DNA of 64,000 nt from Marivita sp. GX14005 (GTDB taxonomy: Bacteria > Pseudomonadota > Alphaproteobacteria > Rhodobacterales > Rhodobacteraceae). Position 1 is the stretch's first letter. Each line of letters opens with the position of its first letter. The translations under genes and the position numbers were made by a program. Shown piece by piece: positions 8,948-16,577 of this stretch. Below the pieces are notes generated by a model. That model had not been told where the DNA came from. It was given only the letters and a program-made list of their open reading frames with translations, and searched no databases. The stretch lies in contig NZ_JAMCCQ010000001.1 of NCBI RefSeq assembly GCF_023370775.1, positions 868,001 to 932,000 on the forward strand, in the 5' to 3' direction.

Positions 8948-9420
8948 GGTTTCGGTCCTCCGAAATGGGGTTTGCTGCTCACGAGGTAGGATCGGCCCGG
9001 ATGGACAACGATATCCCGTCGCCGCAGCGCGCGACGGCCCAGAATGAGAGGGAAGCGCATCGTGCCTCGGTCGGTCAATGAAATGTCGATCTTCCATTTC
9101 CTCCCGGCCAGCACCATCGGCGTGCGAATGACGATCCGCGATTCCGGCATGCCGCTGGTGTTGGTGATATCACGCTCGGTATGCACCGGAAACTCGCATC
9201 TCTTGCGCGGCAGGCCGGGAATGTCGGGCGCGAGGAACCGCACCCACGTCTCGTCGCCTTGCTCGAAGGTCTCGATCTCGTCGGCGTGAAGCGCCGTCGT
9301 CTTGGCGCCGGTATCCACCTTCACGGCAAAATCCTTGAGCGCAAGCTCGGGAAGGCTGATACATTCATGCCAGCCGATCACCGTCAGCTTATCGATATCC
9401 AAAGGGTCAGATTTCGCCAT
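8944..9420 (-). CDS. Retropepsin-like 'ATP-dependent zinc protease' domain protein (RimB type)
   Basis: 158 residues. The motif [14 protein letters not shown] (catalytic-type Asp36 in D-T-G) and the later LGRRAL strand match the family annotated as putative ATP-dependent zinc protease, which structurally is a retropepsin-like aspartic protease. In pseudomonads the equivalent gene, rimB, sits beside rimK and modulates S6 glutamylation. The gene heads the operon: its stop overlaps the rimK start by four bases. The 99-base region upstream (9421-9519) shows no clear sigma-70 promoter. Confidence 0.82.
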   Translation of the reverse strand: MAKSDPLDIDKLTVIGWHECISLPELALKDFAVKVDTGAKTTALHADEIETFEQGDETWVRFLAPDIPGLPRKRCEFPVHTERDITNTSGMPESRIVIRTPMVLAGRKWKIDISLTDRGTMRFPLILGRRALRRRDIVVHPGRSYLVSSKPHFGGPKP

Positions 9421-9519
9421 TCGCCACGTTCCTCATGATATCAACGCCCGTTCCGGCGCCATGGGTCCGAAGCGTTTTGCGCATTTACTGACAAAACGCG
9501 CCCGCGCAAGTCTTTTCGC

Positions 9520-10812
9520 TCAGACCAGAACGTCCTGCGCAACCTGCGCGCCAACGTCGAAAACGCGCTTGTAGCGCGCGATCTGGGCATCGGGCCCCAT
9601 CGCCTTGCGCGGATTGTCCGAAAGCTTGACCGTCGGACGGCCATTCGCCTCCACCGCCTTGCAGACAAGGCTGAACGGCGCGAGTCGGTCATCCGGCGTC
9701 AACCCGCGAAAATCATTGGTCAGCAGCGTGCCCCAGCCGAAAGACACCCGAACGCGGCCGCCGAATTGTGCCTGCAATTCGAGGATCTTGTTCACGTCCA
9801 GCCCATCCGAGAAGATCACCAGCTTGCGCCTCGGATCCTCTCCGCGTTCCTTCCACCAGCGGATCGCCGTTTCGGCCCCCTGCGCGGGATCACCGGAATC
9901 GATGCGAATGCCGGTCCAGCCGGCGAGCCAATCGGGCGCATCGCGCAGGAACCCTTCGGTTCCATAGGTGTCGGGCAGGATCACCCGCAAATTGCCGTCA
10001 TGTTCCTCGTGCCAATCGGCCAGCACGTCATAGGGCGCCTGTTTGAGCGCCACATCATCCTCGGCCAGCGCAGCATAGACCATAGGCAATTCATGCGCGT
10101 TCGTACCGATCGCCTCCAGATCGCGATGCTTTGCAATCAGACAGTTCGACGTGCCGACGAAACTCTCGCCAAGCCCCTCGACCATGGCTTGAACGCACCA
10201 ATCCTGCCAAAGAAACGAATGGCGGCGCCGCGTGCCGAAATCGGCGATCCGCAACTCCGGCACCTCGCGCAGCCGTTCGATCTTTTCCCAGAGTTTCGTC
10301 ATCGCGCGGGCGTAAAGCACCTGAAGCTCGAACCGGCCCATATCGTTCAGAACCGCCCGCCCGCGCAGCTCCATGAGCACGGCCAGCGCCGGGATCTCCC
10401 ACAGCATCACCTCCGGCCACTTCCCTTCGAAGGTCAGCTCATACTGATCGCCCACCCGTTCGAGGTGATAGGCCGGAAGGCGCAGGGTCTCGAACCACTC
10501 CATGAAATCGGGGCGAAACATCTGCCGCTTGCCGTAGAACGTATTGCCGCGCAGCCACGTGCTTTCGTTGCGCCGCAGCGACAGCGACCGGATGTGATCG
10601 AGCTGTTCGCGCAGCTCGCCCTCGTCGATCAGCTTGGCCAGCGGCACATCGTCCGACCGGTTGATCAGGCTGAACGTGACCTGCGTGTCGCGCTTGTTGC
10701 GGAACACCGACTGGCACATCAGAAGCTTGTAGAAATCGGTATCGATGAGCGACCGCACGATGGGGTCGATCTTCCATTTGTGGTTCCAGACGCGAGTGGC
10801 GATATCGACCAT
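9520..10812 (-). CDS. pncB: Nicotinate phosphoribosyltransferase PncB
   Basis: 430-residue enzyme making nicotinate mononucleotide from nicotinate and PRPP with ATP hydrolysis, the committing step of the Preiss-Handler route to NAD. Recognisable blocks are the N-terminal DPIVRSLIDTDFYKLLMCQ, the FGTRRRHSFLWQ motif in the middle, GIRIDSGDP and the C-terminal FGWGTLLTNDFRG. Length is normal for the short (enteric-like) class. It lies 58 bases downstream of the TerB-like gene and in the same direction as pncA, which supplies its substrate. Confidence 0.95.
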   Translation of the reverse strand: MVDIATRVWNHKWKIDPIVRSLIDTDFYKLLMCQSVFRNKRDTQVTFSLINRSDDVPLAKLIDEGELREQLDHIRSLSLRRNESTWLRGNTFYGKRQMFRPDFMEWFETLRLPAYHLERVGDQYELTFEGKWPEVMLWEIPALAVLMELRGRAVLNDMGRFELQVLYARAMTKLWEKIERLREVPELRIADFGTRRRHSFLWQDWCVQAMVEGLGESFVGTSNCLIAKHRDLEAIGTNAHELPMVYAALAEDDVALKQAPYDVLADWHEEHDGNLRVILPDTYGTEGFLRDAPDWLAGWTGIRIDSGDPAQGAETAIRWWKERGEDPRRKLVIFSDGLDVNKILELQAQFGGRVRVSFGWGTLLTNDFRGLTPDDRLAPFSLVCKAVEANGRPTVKLSDNPRKAMGPDAQIARYKRVFDVGAQVAQDVLV

Positions 10813-10870
10813 GACAGGCTCCGACAGGGGCGTGCCGCTTTAGACCAAGCGGAGCGCGGCTTGTCCAGCG

Positions 10871-11326
10871 TCAGCGCGCTGCCAGATGCCGGGCCTTCTG
10901 TTCGAGCCGCAACCTTTCGCAGCTTTGCTCGTCGATGCCGATCAGCGCCGCGATCTCGCGCAAAAGCGCCGTCTGCTCGGGATCGCGCGTGCCATCCGCG
11001 TAAACCACGTCCCAAAGCGCGCGAACCGTCCGTTCGCGCTTTTCGGCATTGATGTTCCGCATCAGGATTTCCGTCAGATCCTCGTTTCTCGGAAGCTCCT
11101 GCTCCAGCACCTCGCATTGCGCGCGCATCTTCGCCGCCTCGACAGGACCGAGATCGTAAAGCTTGCCCAGAACGCGGTCGATCTCCTCGATCTCCTGGAA
11201 AAGATAGGTATTGTCCACCATCGCGGTGCGCACCATGAGCGCGCCCAGCGCGTATTTGGCATCGGCGGGCGGCAACTCGGTGCGCGGAACCGATGCGTCG
11301 AACAGGGCGAGGATACGGGAGAACAT
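10871..11326 (-). CDS. TerB-like (tellurite-resistance/DjlA N-terminal type) protein
   Basis: 151-residue all-helical acidic protein. LGALMVRTAMVDNTYLFQEIEEIDRVL and LWDVVYADGTRDPEQTALLREIAALIGI are the two four-helix repeats of the TerB fold, the second with the usual acidic DG loop. TerB-like proteins are associated with membranes and metal or stress responses, but this stand-alone alphaproteobacterial type has no established job. It lies between pncA and pncB on the same strand, 48 and 58 bases away, so it is probably cotranscribed with NAD salvage genes. Confidence 0.75.
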   Translation of the reverse strand: MFSRILALFDASVPRTELPPADAKYALGALMVRTAMVDNTYLFQEIEEIDRVLGKLYDLGPVEAAKMRAQCEVLEQELPRNEDLTEILMRNINAEKRERTVRALWDVVYADGTRDPEQTALLREIAALIGIDEQSCERLRLEQKARHLAAR

Positions 11327-11374
11327 GAAACCGGCCTTTCTTTAGGAGACCTTTAGAGGAAACGGAACGGCCGT

Positions 11375-11968
11375 TCAGGCGAGCGAAACGCCGGCGTCCT
11401 GCATCTGCGCCTTGGCCGCTTCCAGCGATCCATCGAGATCGATGCCGCGGCACAAATCCATGCAGACCGTGACATCGAAGCCCAGTTTCGCTGCATCGAT
11501 CGCCGAATAGGCGACGCAGAAGTCCGTCGCCAGCCCCGCCAGAAGAAGCGAGCTGATCTTGCGCGTGCGAAGATAGCCCTCAAGCCCGGTCGGCGTTGTA
11601 TGGTCATTCTCGAAAAACGCCGAATAACTGTCGATCTCGCGGCGGAAGCCCTTGCGGATCACCATATCGGCGCGGTTCACGTCAAGCTCAGGATGAAACG
11701 CCGCGCCCTGCGATCCGATCACGCAATGATCGGGCCAAAGCACCTGCGGCCCGTATGGCATATCGATCATCTCGTAAGGCGCCTGCGCCTCGTGCTGCGA
11801 GGCGAAGGAACTGTGATCCGCCGGGTGCCAATCCTGCGTCAGGATCACCGCGTTGCTGCTCTTCATCAGCGCGTTGATCCCGGAAACGATGCTATCGCCC
11901 TCCGCAACGGCCAGCGCGCCGCCGGGGCAGAAATCGTTTTGCATGTCGATGACGATCAGCGCGGTCAT
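11375..11968 (-). CDS. pncA: Nicotinamidase PncA
   Basis: 197-residue cysteine hydrolase that deamidates nicotinamide to nicotinate. The catalytic triad is visible as D8 (IDMQNDF), K106 (VIRKGF) and C151 (GLATDFCV); metal ligands are D46, H48 (QDWHPADH) and H81. The ATG at 11968 has AGGAG upstream and the upstream extension does not resemble the family. It is first in the pncA-terB-pncB unit; nicotinate made here feeds pncB. It is divergent from trhO. Confidence 0.95.
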   Translation of the reverse strand: MTALIVIDMQNDFCPGGALAVAEGDSIVSGINALMKSSNAVILTQDWHPADHSSFASQHEAQAPYEMIDMPYGPQVLWPDHCVIGSQGAAFHPELDVNRADMVIRKGFRREIDSYSAFFENDHTTPTGLEGYLRTRKISSLLLAGLATDFCVAYSAIDAAKLGFDVTVCMDLCRGIDLDGSLEAAKAQMQDAGVSLA

Positions 11969-12079
11969 GGGGCAGTCTCCTGTTGCTGTCTCTTGGTTAG
12001 GAACCCTGCTCGCAGCGGTCAAGGGTTGCGGCAATCTCGGGCCTTGCGGAATGGCCGGTCCGGGCATAATTCCGCGCTC

Positions 12080-13000
12080 ATGTTTACTGTTTGCGCCCTT
12101 TACCACTTCACCCGTTTCGACGATCCCGCCGGCATGCGACAGCCTCTGCGCGATCTTTGCCTTGCGCAAAAGATCACCGGCACATTGCTGCTGGCACGCG
12201 AGGGGATCAACGGCACCGTTGCCGGGCCGGAGGCGGGCATTGACACTTTGTTAACTTATCTGCGCGGCCTTCCGGGCTGCGCCGATCTGGAGTGGAAACT
12301 CTCCACCGCCGCCGAGCGCCCCTTCGCGCGGATGAAGGTGCGGCTCAAGAAAGAGATCGTGACCATGGGCGTGCCGGATGTCGATCCGCTCGCAAAGGTG
12401 GGCCACTACGTCGAACCGAAGGACTGGAACGATCTGATCCTGAGCCCCGATGTCGCCGTGATCGACACGCGTAACGATTACGAGGTCGCCATCGGCACTT
12501 TCGAAGGCGCGGTCGATCCGGAAACCGACAGTTTCCGCGAATTTCCCGAATGGTGGAAACAGAACAAGGACCGCTTCCACAACAAGCGTATCGCCATGTT
12601 CTGCACCGGCGGTATCCGCTGCGAAAAATCGACGAACTACCTGCTGAGCCAAGGGGTCGAAGACGTCTATCACCTCAAGGGAGGCATCCTGAAATATCTG
12701 GAGGACGTGCCGCAGGAGGACAGCACCTGGAACGGCGAGTGTTTCGTCTTCGACGGGCGCGTGTCGGTCGGGCACGGGCTGGCCGAGGGGCCGCACCTGC
12801 TATGCCATGCTTGCCGCCGCCCGATCCTGCCGGAAGATCGCGAAAGGCCGGAATACGAGCACGGCGTCGCCTGTCATCTTTGCGCCGAAGAAACCTCCGA
12901 GGCCGACAAGACGCGCTTTCGCGAGCGCCAGAAGCAGATCCGCCTTGCCGAAGCGCGGGGCGAGCGGCACCTGCACGCCGATATCGTTGACGAAACGTAA
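12080..13000 (+). CDS. trhO: tRNA uridine(34) hydroxylase TrhO (rhodanese-like)
   Basis: 306 residues. Oxygen-dependent hydroxylase that starts ho5U/cmo5U modification at position 34 of tRNAs. An N-terminal ferredoxin-like domain (FTVCALYHFTRF, GTLLLAREGINGT) is followed by a rhodanese domain with the active-site loop FCTGGIRCEKS (C175, C181; C181 the likely catalytic one) and a C-terminal extension holding paired cysteines (CHAC and CHLC) that look like a small zinc site. The start at 12080 is the family start. It is a single gene, divergent from pncA, and ends 20 bases before a perfect 20-bp palindrome. Confidence 0.93.
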   Translation: MFTVCALYHFTRFDDPAGMRQPLRDLCLAQKITGTLLLAREGINGTVAGPEAGIDTLLTYLRGLPGCADLEWKLSTAAERPFARMKVRLKKEIVTMGVPDVDPLAKVGHYVEPKDWNDLILSPDVAVIDTRNDYEVAIGTFEGAVDPETDSFREFPEWWKQNKDRFHNKRIAMFCTGGIRCEKSTNYLLSQGVEDVYHLKGGILKYLEDVPQEDSTWNGECFVFDGRVSVGHGLAEGPHLLCHACRRPILPEDRERPEYEHGVACHLCAEETSEADKTRFRERQKQIRLAEARGERHLHADIVDET

Positions 13001-13020
13001 ATAGGGCCGAACCGGACCCG

Positions 13021-13040
13021 ATGTTTCGCATGCGAAACAT
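13021..13040. repeat. Perfect 20-bp palindrome ATGTTTCGCATGCGAAACAT
   Basis: Every base pairs across the centre, with no spacer. It sits in the 58-base gap between two convergent genes (trhO and a small periplasmic protein), so it is not placed as a promoter operator. The outer TGTTTC...GAAACA arms recall the chromosome-partitioning site parS (TGTTTCACGTGAAACA), but the centre here is two bases longer. It could also act as a bidirectional hairpin, though no T-tract follows on either strand. Confidence 0.6.
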
Positions 13041-13058
13041 TGGGGCAGAACGCCTGAC

Positions 13059-13388
13059 CTATCGCACGAGTGGCACGGTATCCTCGTTCCATCCATCGAC
13101 CGAGCATTTCGCCCGGATGAAAAGCGCCTCCTCCGGCAGATCGGCGGCAAAAAGGCTGCGGGTAAAAGGTTGTTCCTCGACATGAGGGTGCAGCAACTCG
13201 CGTGTCGCGATCGCCTCGCCCTGCGCCGTTTCGATCCGCCAGCCATCGGCGTAGTGATCCCAGCCCGTGTCGGGATGCGACAGCGTGACAGCAACGCGGC
13301 CGCCATCATGGCTGGCCGCCTCGATCACCGGCGGATCGGCGAGGAGCGGGCTTGCGCTGAGCAGGGTGATGCTGATGAAGCGGCGCAT
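13059..13388 (-). CDS. Small periplasmic protein of unknown function
   Basis: 109 residues. The N-terminus (MRR followed by a hydrophobic stretch to about residue 17, then ADP) looks like a Sec signal peptide, so the mature protein of about 90 residues should be periplasmic. The remainder reads as beta-rich (GGRVAVTLSHPDTGWDHYADGWRIE), a pattern common in small conserved Rhodobacteraceae proteins of no known role. Two cysteines are not present as a pair. It is on the minus strand, 58 bases upstream of the HemJ-like gene, with which it may be coexpressed in part. Confidence 0.75.
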   Translation of the reverse strand: MRRFISITLLSASPLLADPPVIEAASHDGGRVAVTLSHPDTGWDHYADGWRIETAQGEAIATRELLHPHVEEQPFTRSLFAADLPEEALFIRAKCSVDGWNEDTVPLVR

Positions 13389-13446
13389 GTCCGCAGCGTA
13401 ACACGCGCCGCGCCTCTTTTGGGACGTTTTTTTCCCGGCAATGCCG

Positions 13447-13857
13447 TCAGAAGGGTTTGACCACCACCACCCAAAGGATCGCGATCACGCCGATCACGCT
13501 GATCTCGTTGAAGACGCGAAGATAGACATCGGATTCGGTGAACACGCCCTTGCGCCCCCGCAACACCATGCGCCCGGTCCAGATGTAATGGATCGTCAGC
13601 AACAGAACCAGACCCAGCTTGAGCCAGACCCATGCCGGCATGCCCCAGAGCCCGCCGAGCCAAAGCCCCGTGATGAGGGCGATCACGCCCAGACCGGCGG
13701 AAAACCGATAAAGCCGGACTGTCAGATCGCCCAAGGGGCCGAATTCACCGAGCCTTTCATGCTCGCGCTTCCAATAGATCATCGCTCGCGGCACGGCGAA
13801 GATGGAGGTCATCCAGCCCATCACGCACAGCAGATGTATGATCTTGATCCAGTCCAT
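13447..13857 (-). CDS. HemJ/CopD-like four-helix membrane protein
   Basis: 136 residues with four membrane helices. The first helix (IKIIHLLCVMGWMTSIFAVPRAMIYW) keeps the His of HemJ-type protoporphyrinogen oxidases, and a later helix contains HYIWTGRMVLRGR. HemJ oxidises protoporphyrinogen IX and needs a conserved His and Lys; the His8 and a Lys in WLKLGLVLL are present here. It may be a HemJ paralogue or a CopD-family protein; the typical hemJ neighbours are absent, so no symbol is given. It is transcribed ahead of the small periplasmic gene at 13059-13388. Confidence 0.7.
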   Translation of the reverse strand: MDWIKIIHLLCVMGWMTSIFAVPRAMIYWKREHERLGEFGPLGDLTVRLYRFSAGLGVIALITGLWLGGLWGMPAWVWLKLGLVLLLTIHYIWTGRMVLRGRKGVFTESDVYLRVFNEISVIGVIAILWVVVVKPF

Positions 13858-13938
13858 GTTTGTCTCGTGACCCCGGCGTGCGGGGAACGCAAGAGCCCGA
13901 ACGCCATTTCTCTGAGAAACTTCTGGTTCTGAGCGCAG

Positions 13939-13963
13939 AATTGGTTATATAATCTTACCAATT
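13939..13963 (+). promoter_or_regulatory. glcDEF promoter with 25-bp dyad operator
   Basis: Arms AATTGGT (13939-13945) and ACCAATT (13957-13963) match perfectly around an 11-base centre that contains a consensus -10 box TATAAT (13948-13953). The T-N11-A layout is that of LysR-type sites, while GGT...ACC half-sites are also used by FadR-type GntR regulators such as GlcC and LldR. A factor bound here would cover the -10. No clear -35 is seen. GGAGGA (13965-13970) lies 7 bases before the glcD ATG. Confidence 0.65.
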
Positions 13964-13977
13964 CGGAGGAACCCCCC

Positions 13978-15426
13978 ATGCAGATGCCAGAGCCCGATGC
14001 CAGCGTGATTTCCCGCAAGGCGCAGATCGTGGATCGCTTGAAAGCCGTCCTGCCGGAGGGCGCGGTGATTTTCGACGAACGCGAAACGCGCGCCTATGAA
14101 TGCGATGCGCTGACAGCCTATAAATGCCCGCCGATGGCGGTCGTGCTACCGTCGACGACGCAGGAAGTATCGGAGGTTCTGAAAACCTGTCACGCGATGG
14201 GTGTGCCGGTCGTGCCGCGCGGGTCCGGCACGTCGCTGGCGGGCGGCGCTTTGCCTACCGCCGATTGCGTGCTGCTCGGTGTGGCGCGGATGGCCGATGT
14301 GATCGAGACCGATTACGAGAACCGCTGCATCCGCGTGCAGACCGGGCGCACCAATCTCAGCGTGACCGGCGCGATCGAGGAGGACGGGTTCTTCTACGCG
14401 CCCGACCCATCTAGCCAGCTGGCCTGCGCCATCGCAGGCAATATCGCGATGAATTCCGGCGGCGCGCATTGCCTGAAATACGGCGTGACGACGAACAATC
14501 TGCTGGGTGTCACGATGGTGAAGATGGACGGCACGGTGATCGAGCTTGGCGGCAAGCATATGGATGCCGGCGGCTACGATTTGCTTGGATTGATTTGCGG
14601 ATCGGAAGGCCAGCTTGGCGTGGTGACCGAAGCGACCCTGCGCATCCTGCCGAAACCCGAAGGCGCGCGCCCGGTTCTGATGGGGTTCGACAGCAACGAG
14701 GTCGCGGGCGCCTGCGTCGCCGATATCATCCGTGCGGGCGTTTTGCCGGTTGCCATTGAATTCATGGACCGCCCTTGCATCGAGGCGACAGAGCGGTTCG
14801 CCAAAGCCGGCTATCCGATGTGCGAGGCGCTTTTGATCGTGGAGGTCGAAGGCAGCGCCGAGGAAATCGACGAGCAGCTTGCCGTCATTCTCGATATCGC
14901 GCGGCGGCATGATCCGGTGGAGCTGCGCGAGGCGAAGGATGCCGAGGAAGCCGCGCGGATCTGGCTCGGCCGCAAGTCGGCTTTCGGCGCGATGGGACAG
15001 ATCAACGATTACATGTGTCTGGACGGGACGATCCCGGTGTCGGAGCTGCCCTATGTGCTGCGCCGGATCGGGGAGATGTCGAAGGACTACGGGCTCGATG
15101 TGGCCAATGTGTTCCATGCCGGCGACGGCAACATGCATCCGCTGATCCTTTTCGATGCGAACAAGGAAGGCGATCTGGAGCTTTGCGAGGCGTTCGGCGC
15201 GGATATCCTGCGGCTTTGCGTCGAGGTCGGCGGATGTCTGACGGGCGAGCACGGCGTCGGCATCGAGAAGCGCGATCTGATGGTAGATCAGTTCGATCCG
15301 GCGGATCTGGAGGCGCAGATGGCGGTGAAGGACGTGTTCGATCCAGAATGGCTTTTGAACCCGGCCAAGGTGTTCCCGCTGGCCGCGTCGGACGCCCGCC
15401 GCAGCATGGCGTTGGCGGCAGAGTGA
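13978..15426 (+). CDS. glcD: Glycolate oxidase FAD-linked subunit GlcD
   Basis: 482-residue flavoprotein that oxidises glycolate to glyoxylate together with GlcE and GlcF, passing electrons to the quinone pool. The N-terminal PCMH FAD-binding fold includes PRGSGTSLAGGAL and AIAGNIAMNSGGAHCLKYG; the C-terminal FAD-oxidase C domain ends with NVFHAGDGNMHPLILFD and GGCLTGEHGVGIEKR, which carry the conserved His residues of the family. Full length, strong GGAGGA ribosome site. It is first of the glcDEF operon behind a 25-bp dyad operator; no glcC gene is in the window. Confidence 0.95.
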   Translation: MQMPEPDASVISRKAQIVDRLKAVLPEGAVIFDERETRAYECDALTAYKCPPMAVVLPSTTQEVSEVLKTCHAMGVPVVPRGSGTSLAGGALPTADCVLLGVARMADVIETDYENRCIRVQTGRTNLSVTGAIEEDGFFYAPDPSSQLACAIAGNIAMNSGGAHCLKYGVTTNNLLGVTMVKMDGTVIELGGKHMDAGGYDLLGLICGSEGQLGVVTEATLRILPKPEGARPVLMGFDSNEVAGACVADIIRAGVLPVAIEFMDRPCIEATERFAKAGYPMCEALLIVEVEGSAEEIDEQLAVILDIARRHDPVELREAKDAEEAARIWLGRKSAFGAMGQINDYMCLDGTIPVSELPYVLRRIGEMSKDYGLDVANVFHAGDGNMHPLILFDANKEGDLELCEAFGADILRLCVEVGGCLTGEHGVGIEKRDLMVDQFDPADLEAQMAVKDVFDPEWLLNPAKVFPLAASDARRSMALAAE

Positions 15427-15430
15427 CGAT

Positions 15431-15476
15431 TGGGGGCCAGCCCCCAAACCCCCGAGGTATTTGAGGCCCAAAGAAA
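15431..15476 (+). repeat. GC hairpin plus CCCGAGGTATTTGAGG-type intergenic element (copy 1)
   Basis: The 52-base glcD-glcE gap holds GGGGGCCAGCCCCC (15432-15445), which can fold, then CCCCCGAGGTATTTGAGGCC and AAAGAAA. Elements of the form CCCGAGTATTT...AAAGAA are frequent between genes in Rhodobacteraceae by my recollection; a related copy lies at 31113-31140. The function is not known to me; a processing or attenuation site within operons is one possibility. Confidence 0.4.
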
Positions 15477-15478
15477 CC

Positions 15479-16573
15479 ATGAGAGCAGAGACGGAAGCAG
15501 ACCTGGCCGAACTGATCGCCGGGGCCGACGGGCCGCTATGCCTGCGCGGCGGCGGCACGCGGGGTGCCGAGGTGAATGGCGAGGTGGTGGAAACCGGCGG
15601 TCTGTCGGGGATCACGCTTTACGAACCGGGATCGCTGACGCTGGTTGCGCGCGCGGGCACGCCTTTGGCCGAAATCGAGGCGGCGCTTGAGGCGGAGGGG
15701 CAGAGGCTGCCGTTCGAGCCGATGGATCATCGCGATCTTCTCGGCACCAAGGGCGAGCCGACCATTGGCGGGGTTGTCGCGGCCAATGTCAGCGGGCCGC
15801 GCCGGGTCGCCGTGGGGGCGTGTCGCGATTTCATGCTAGGGGTGCGGTTCGTCGATGGGGCCGGTCAGGTGATCAAGAATGGCGGGCGCGTGATGAAGAA
15901 CGTGACCGGCTATGATCTGGTGAAGCTGATGACCGGATCCTGGGGCACATTGGGGGTGCTGACAGAGGTCAGCCTGAAAGTGCTGCCGCGCCCGGAAACC
16001 GCGGCTTCGGTGGTGATCGAGGGGCTTGAGGACGGCGACGCCGTGGGCGCGATGGCGCGGGCGCTGGGATCGCCTTTCGAGGTTTCCGGCGCGGCGCATC
16101 TTCCGGGCGAGCTGCCGGTGACCATGTTGCGGATCGAGGGCTTTGCCGGATCGGTCGCCTATCGCGCGAAACGGGTTGCGGAGTTGTTTCCGGACATGGC
16201 GGTGCGGATAGAGGAGGATGGCGCGCGCGTTGCCGACATCTGGCGCGAGATACGCGATGTTGCGCCGTTCCATGGCGCGCCGGGGGACGTCTGGCGGGTG
16301 TCCTGCACGCCTTCGGACGCGCCGGAGCTTGCCGGGAGGATGCAGGCCGATGCGGTGTTCTATGACTGGGGCGGCGGGCTGATCTGGGTGCGGGTGCCGA
16401 AAGGGACCGACCTGCGGGCGCGTCTCGGAGCGTTCGACGGGCATGCAACGCTGGTGCGCGGCAGCGGCCAGCCGAAGTTTCAGCCGGAGACGCCGGAGAT
16501 CGCCGCGTTGTCGAATGGATTGCGCGCGCGCTTCGATCCGAAGGGTATCCTGAACGCCGGGCTGATGGGGTAG
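15479..16573 (+). CDS. glcE: Glycolate oxidase FAD-binding subunit GlcE
   Basis: 364 residues. Second flavin-type subunit of glycolate oxidase, homologous to the N-terminal half of GlcD: LRGGGTRG, LVARAGTPLAEIEAAL, GTKGEPTIGGVVAANVSGPRRVAVGACRD and GRVMKNVTGYDLVKLMTGSWGTLGVLTEVSLKVLP. It ends with the typical IAALSNGLRARFDPKGILNAGLM. The ATG at 15479 is chosen; an in-frame TTG lies 18 bases upstream inside a non-coding intergenic element and is less likely. It precedes glcF by four bases. Confidence 0.94.
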   Translation: MRAETEADLAELIAGADGPLCLRGGGTRGAEVNGEVVETGGLSGITLYEPGSLTLVARAGTPLAEIEAALEAEGQRLPFEPMDHRDLLGTKGEPTIGGVVAANVSGPRRVAVGACRDFMLGVRFVDGAGQVIKNGGRVMKNVTGYDLVKLMTGSWGTLGVLTEVSLKVLPRPETAASVVIEGLEDGDAVGAMARALGSPFEVSGAAHLPGELPVTMLRIEGFAGSVAYRAKRVAELFPDMAVRIEEDGARVADIWREIRDVAPFHGAPGDVWRVSCTPSDAPELAGRMQADAVFYDWGGGLIWVRVPKGTDLRARLGAFDGHATLVRGSGQPKFQPETPEIAALSNGLRARFDPKGILNAGLMG

Positions 16574-16577
16574 CGCG

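Noticed and set aside
13021-13040. Calling the 20-bp palindrome a parS site
   Set aside because: The parS consensus is 16 bp with an ACGT centre. Here the arms match but the centre is GCATGC, which changes spacing and the contacted bases; only a resemblance is claimed.
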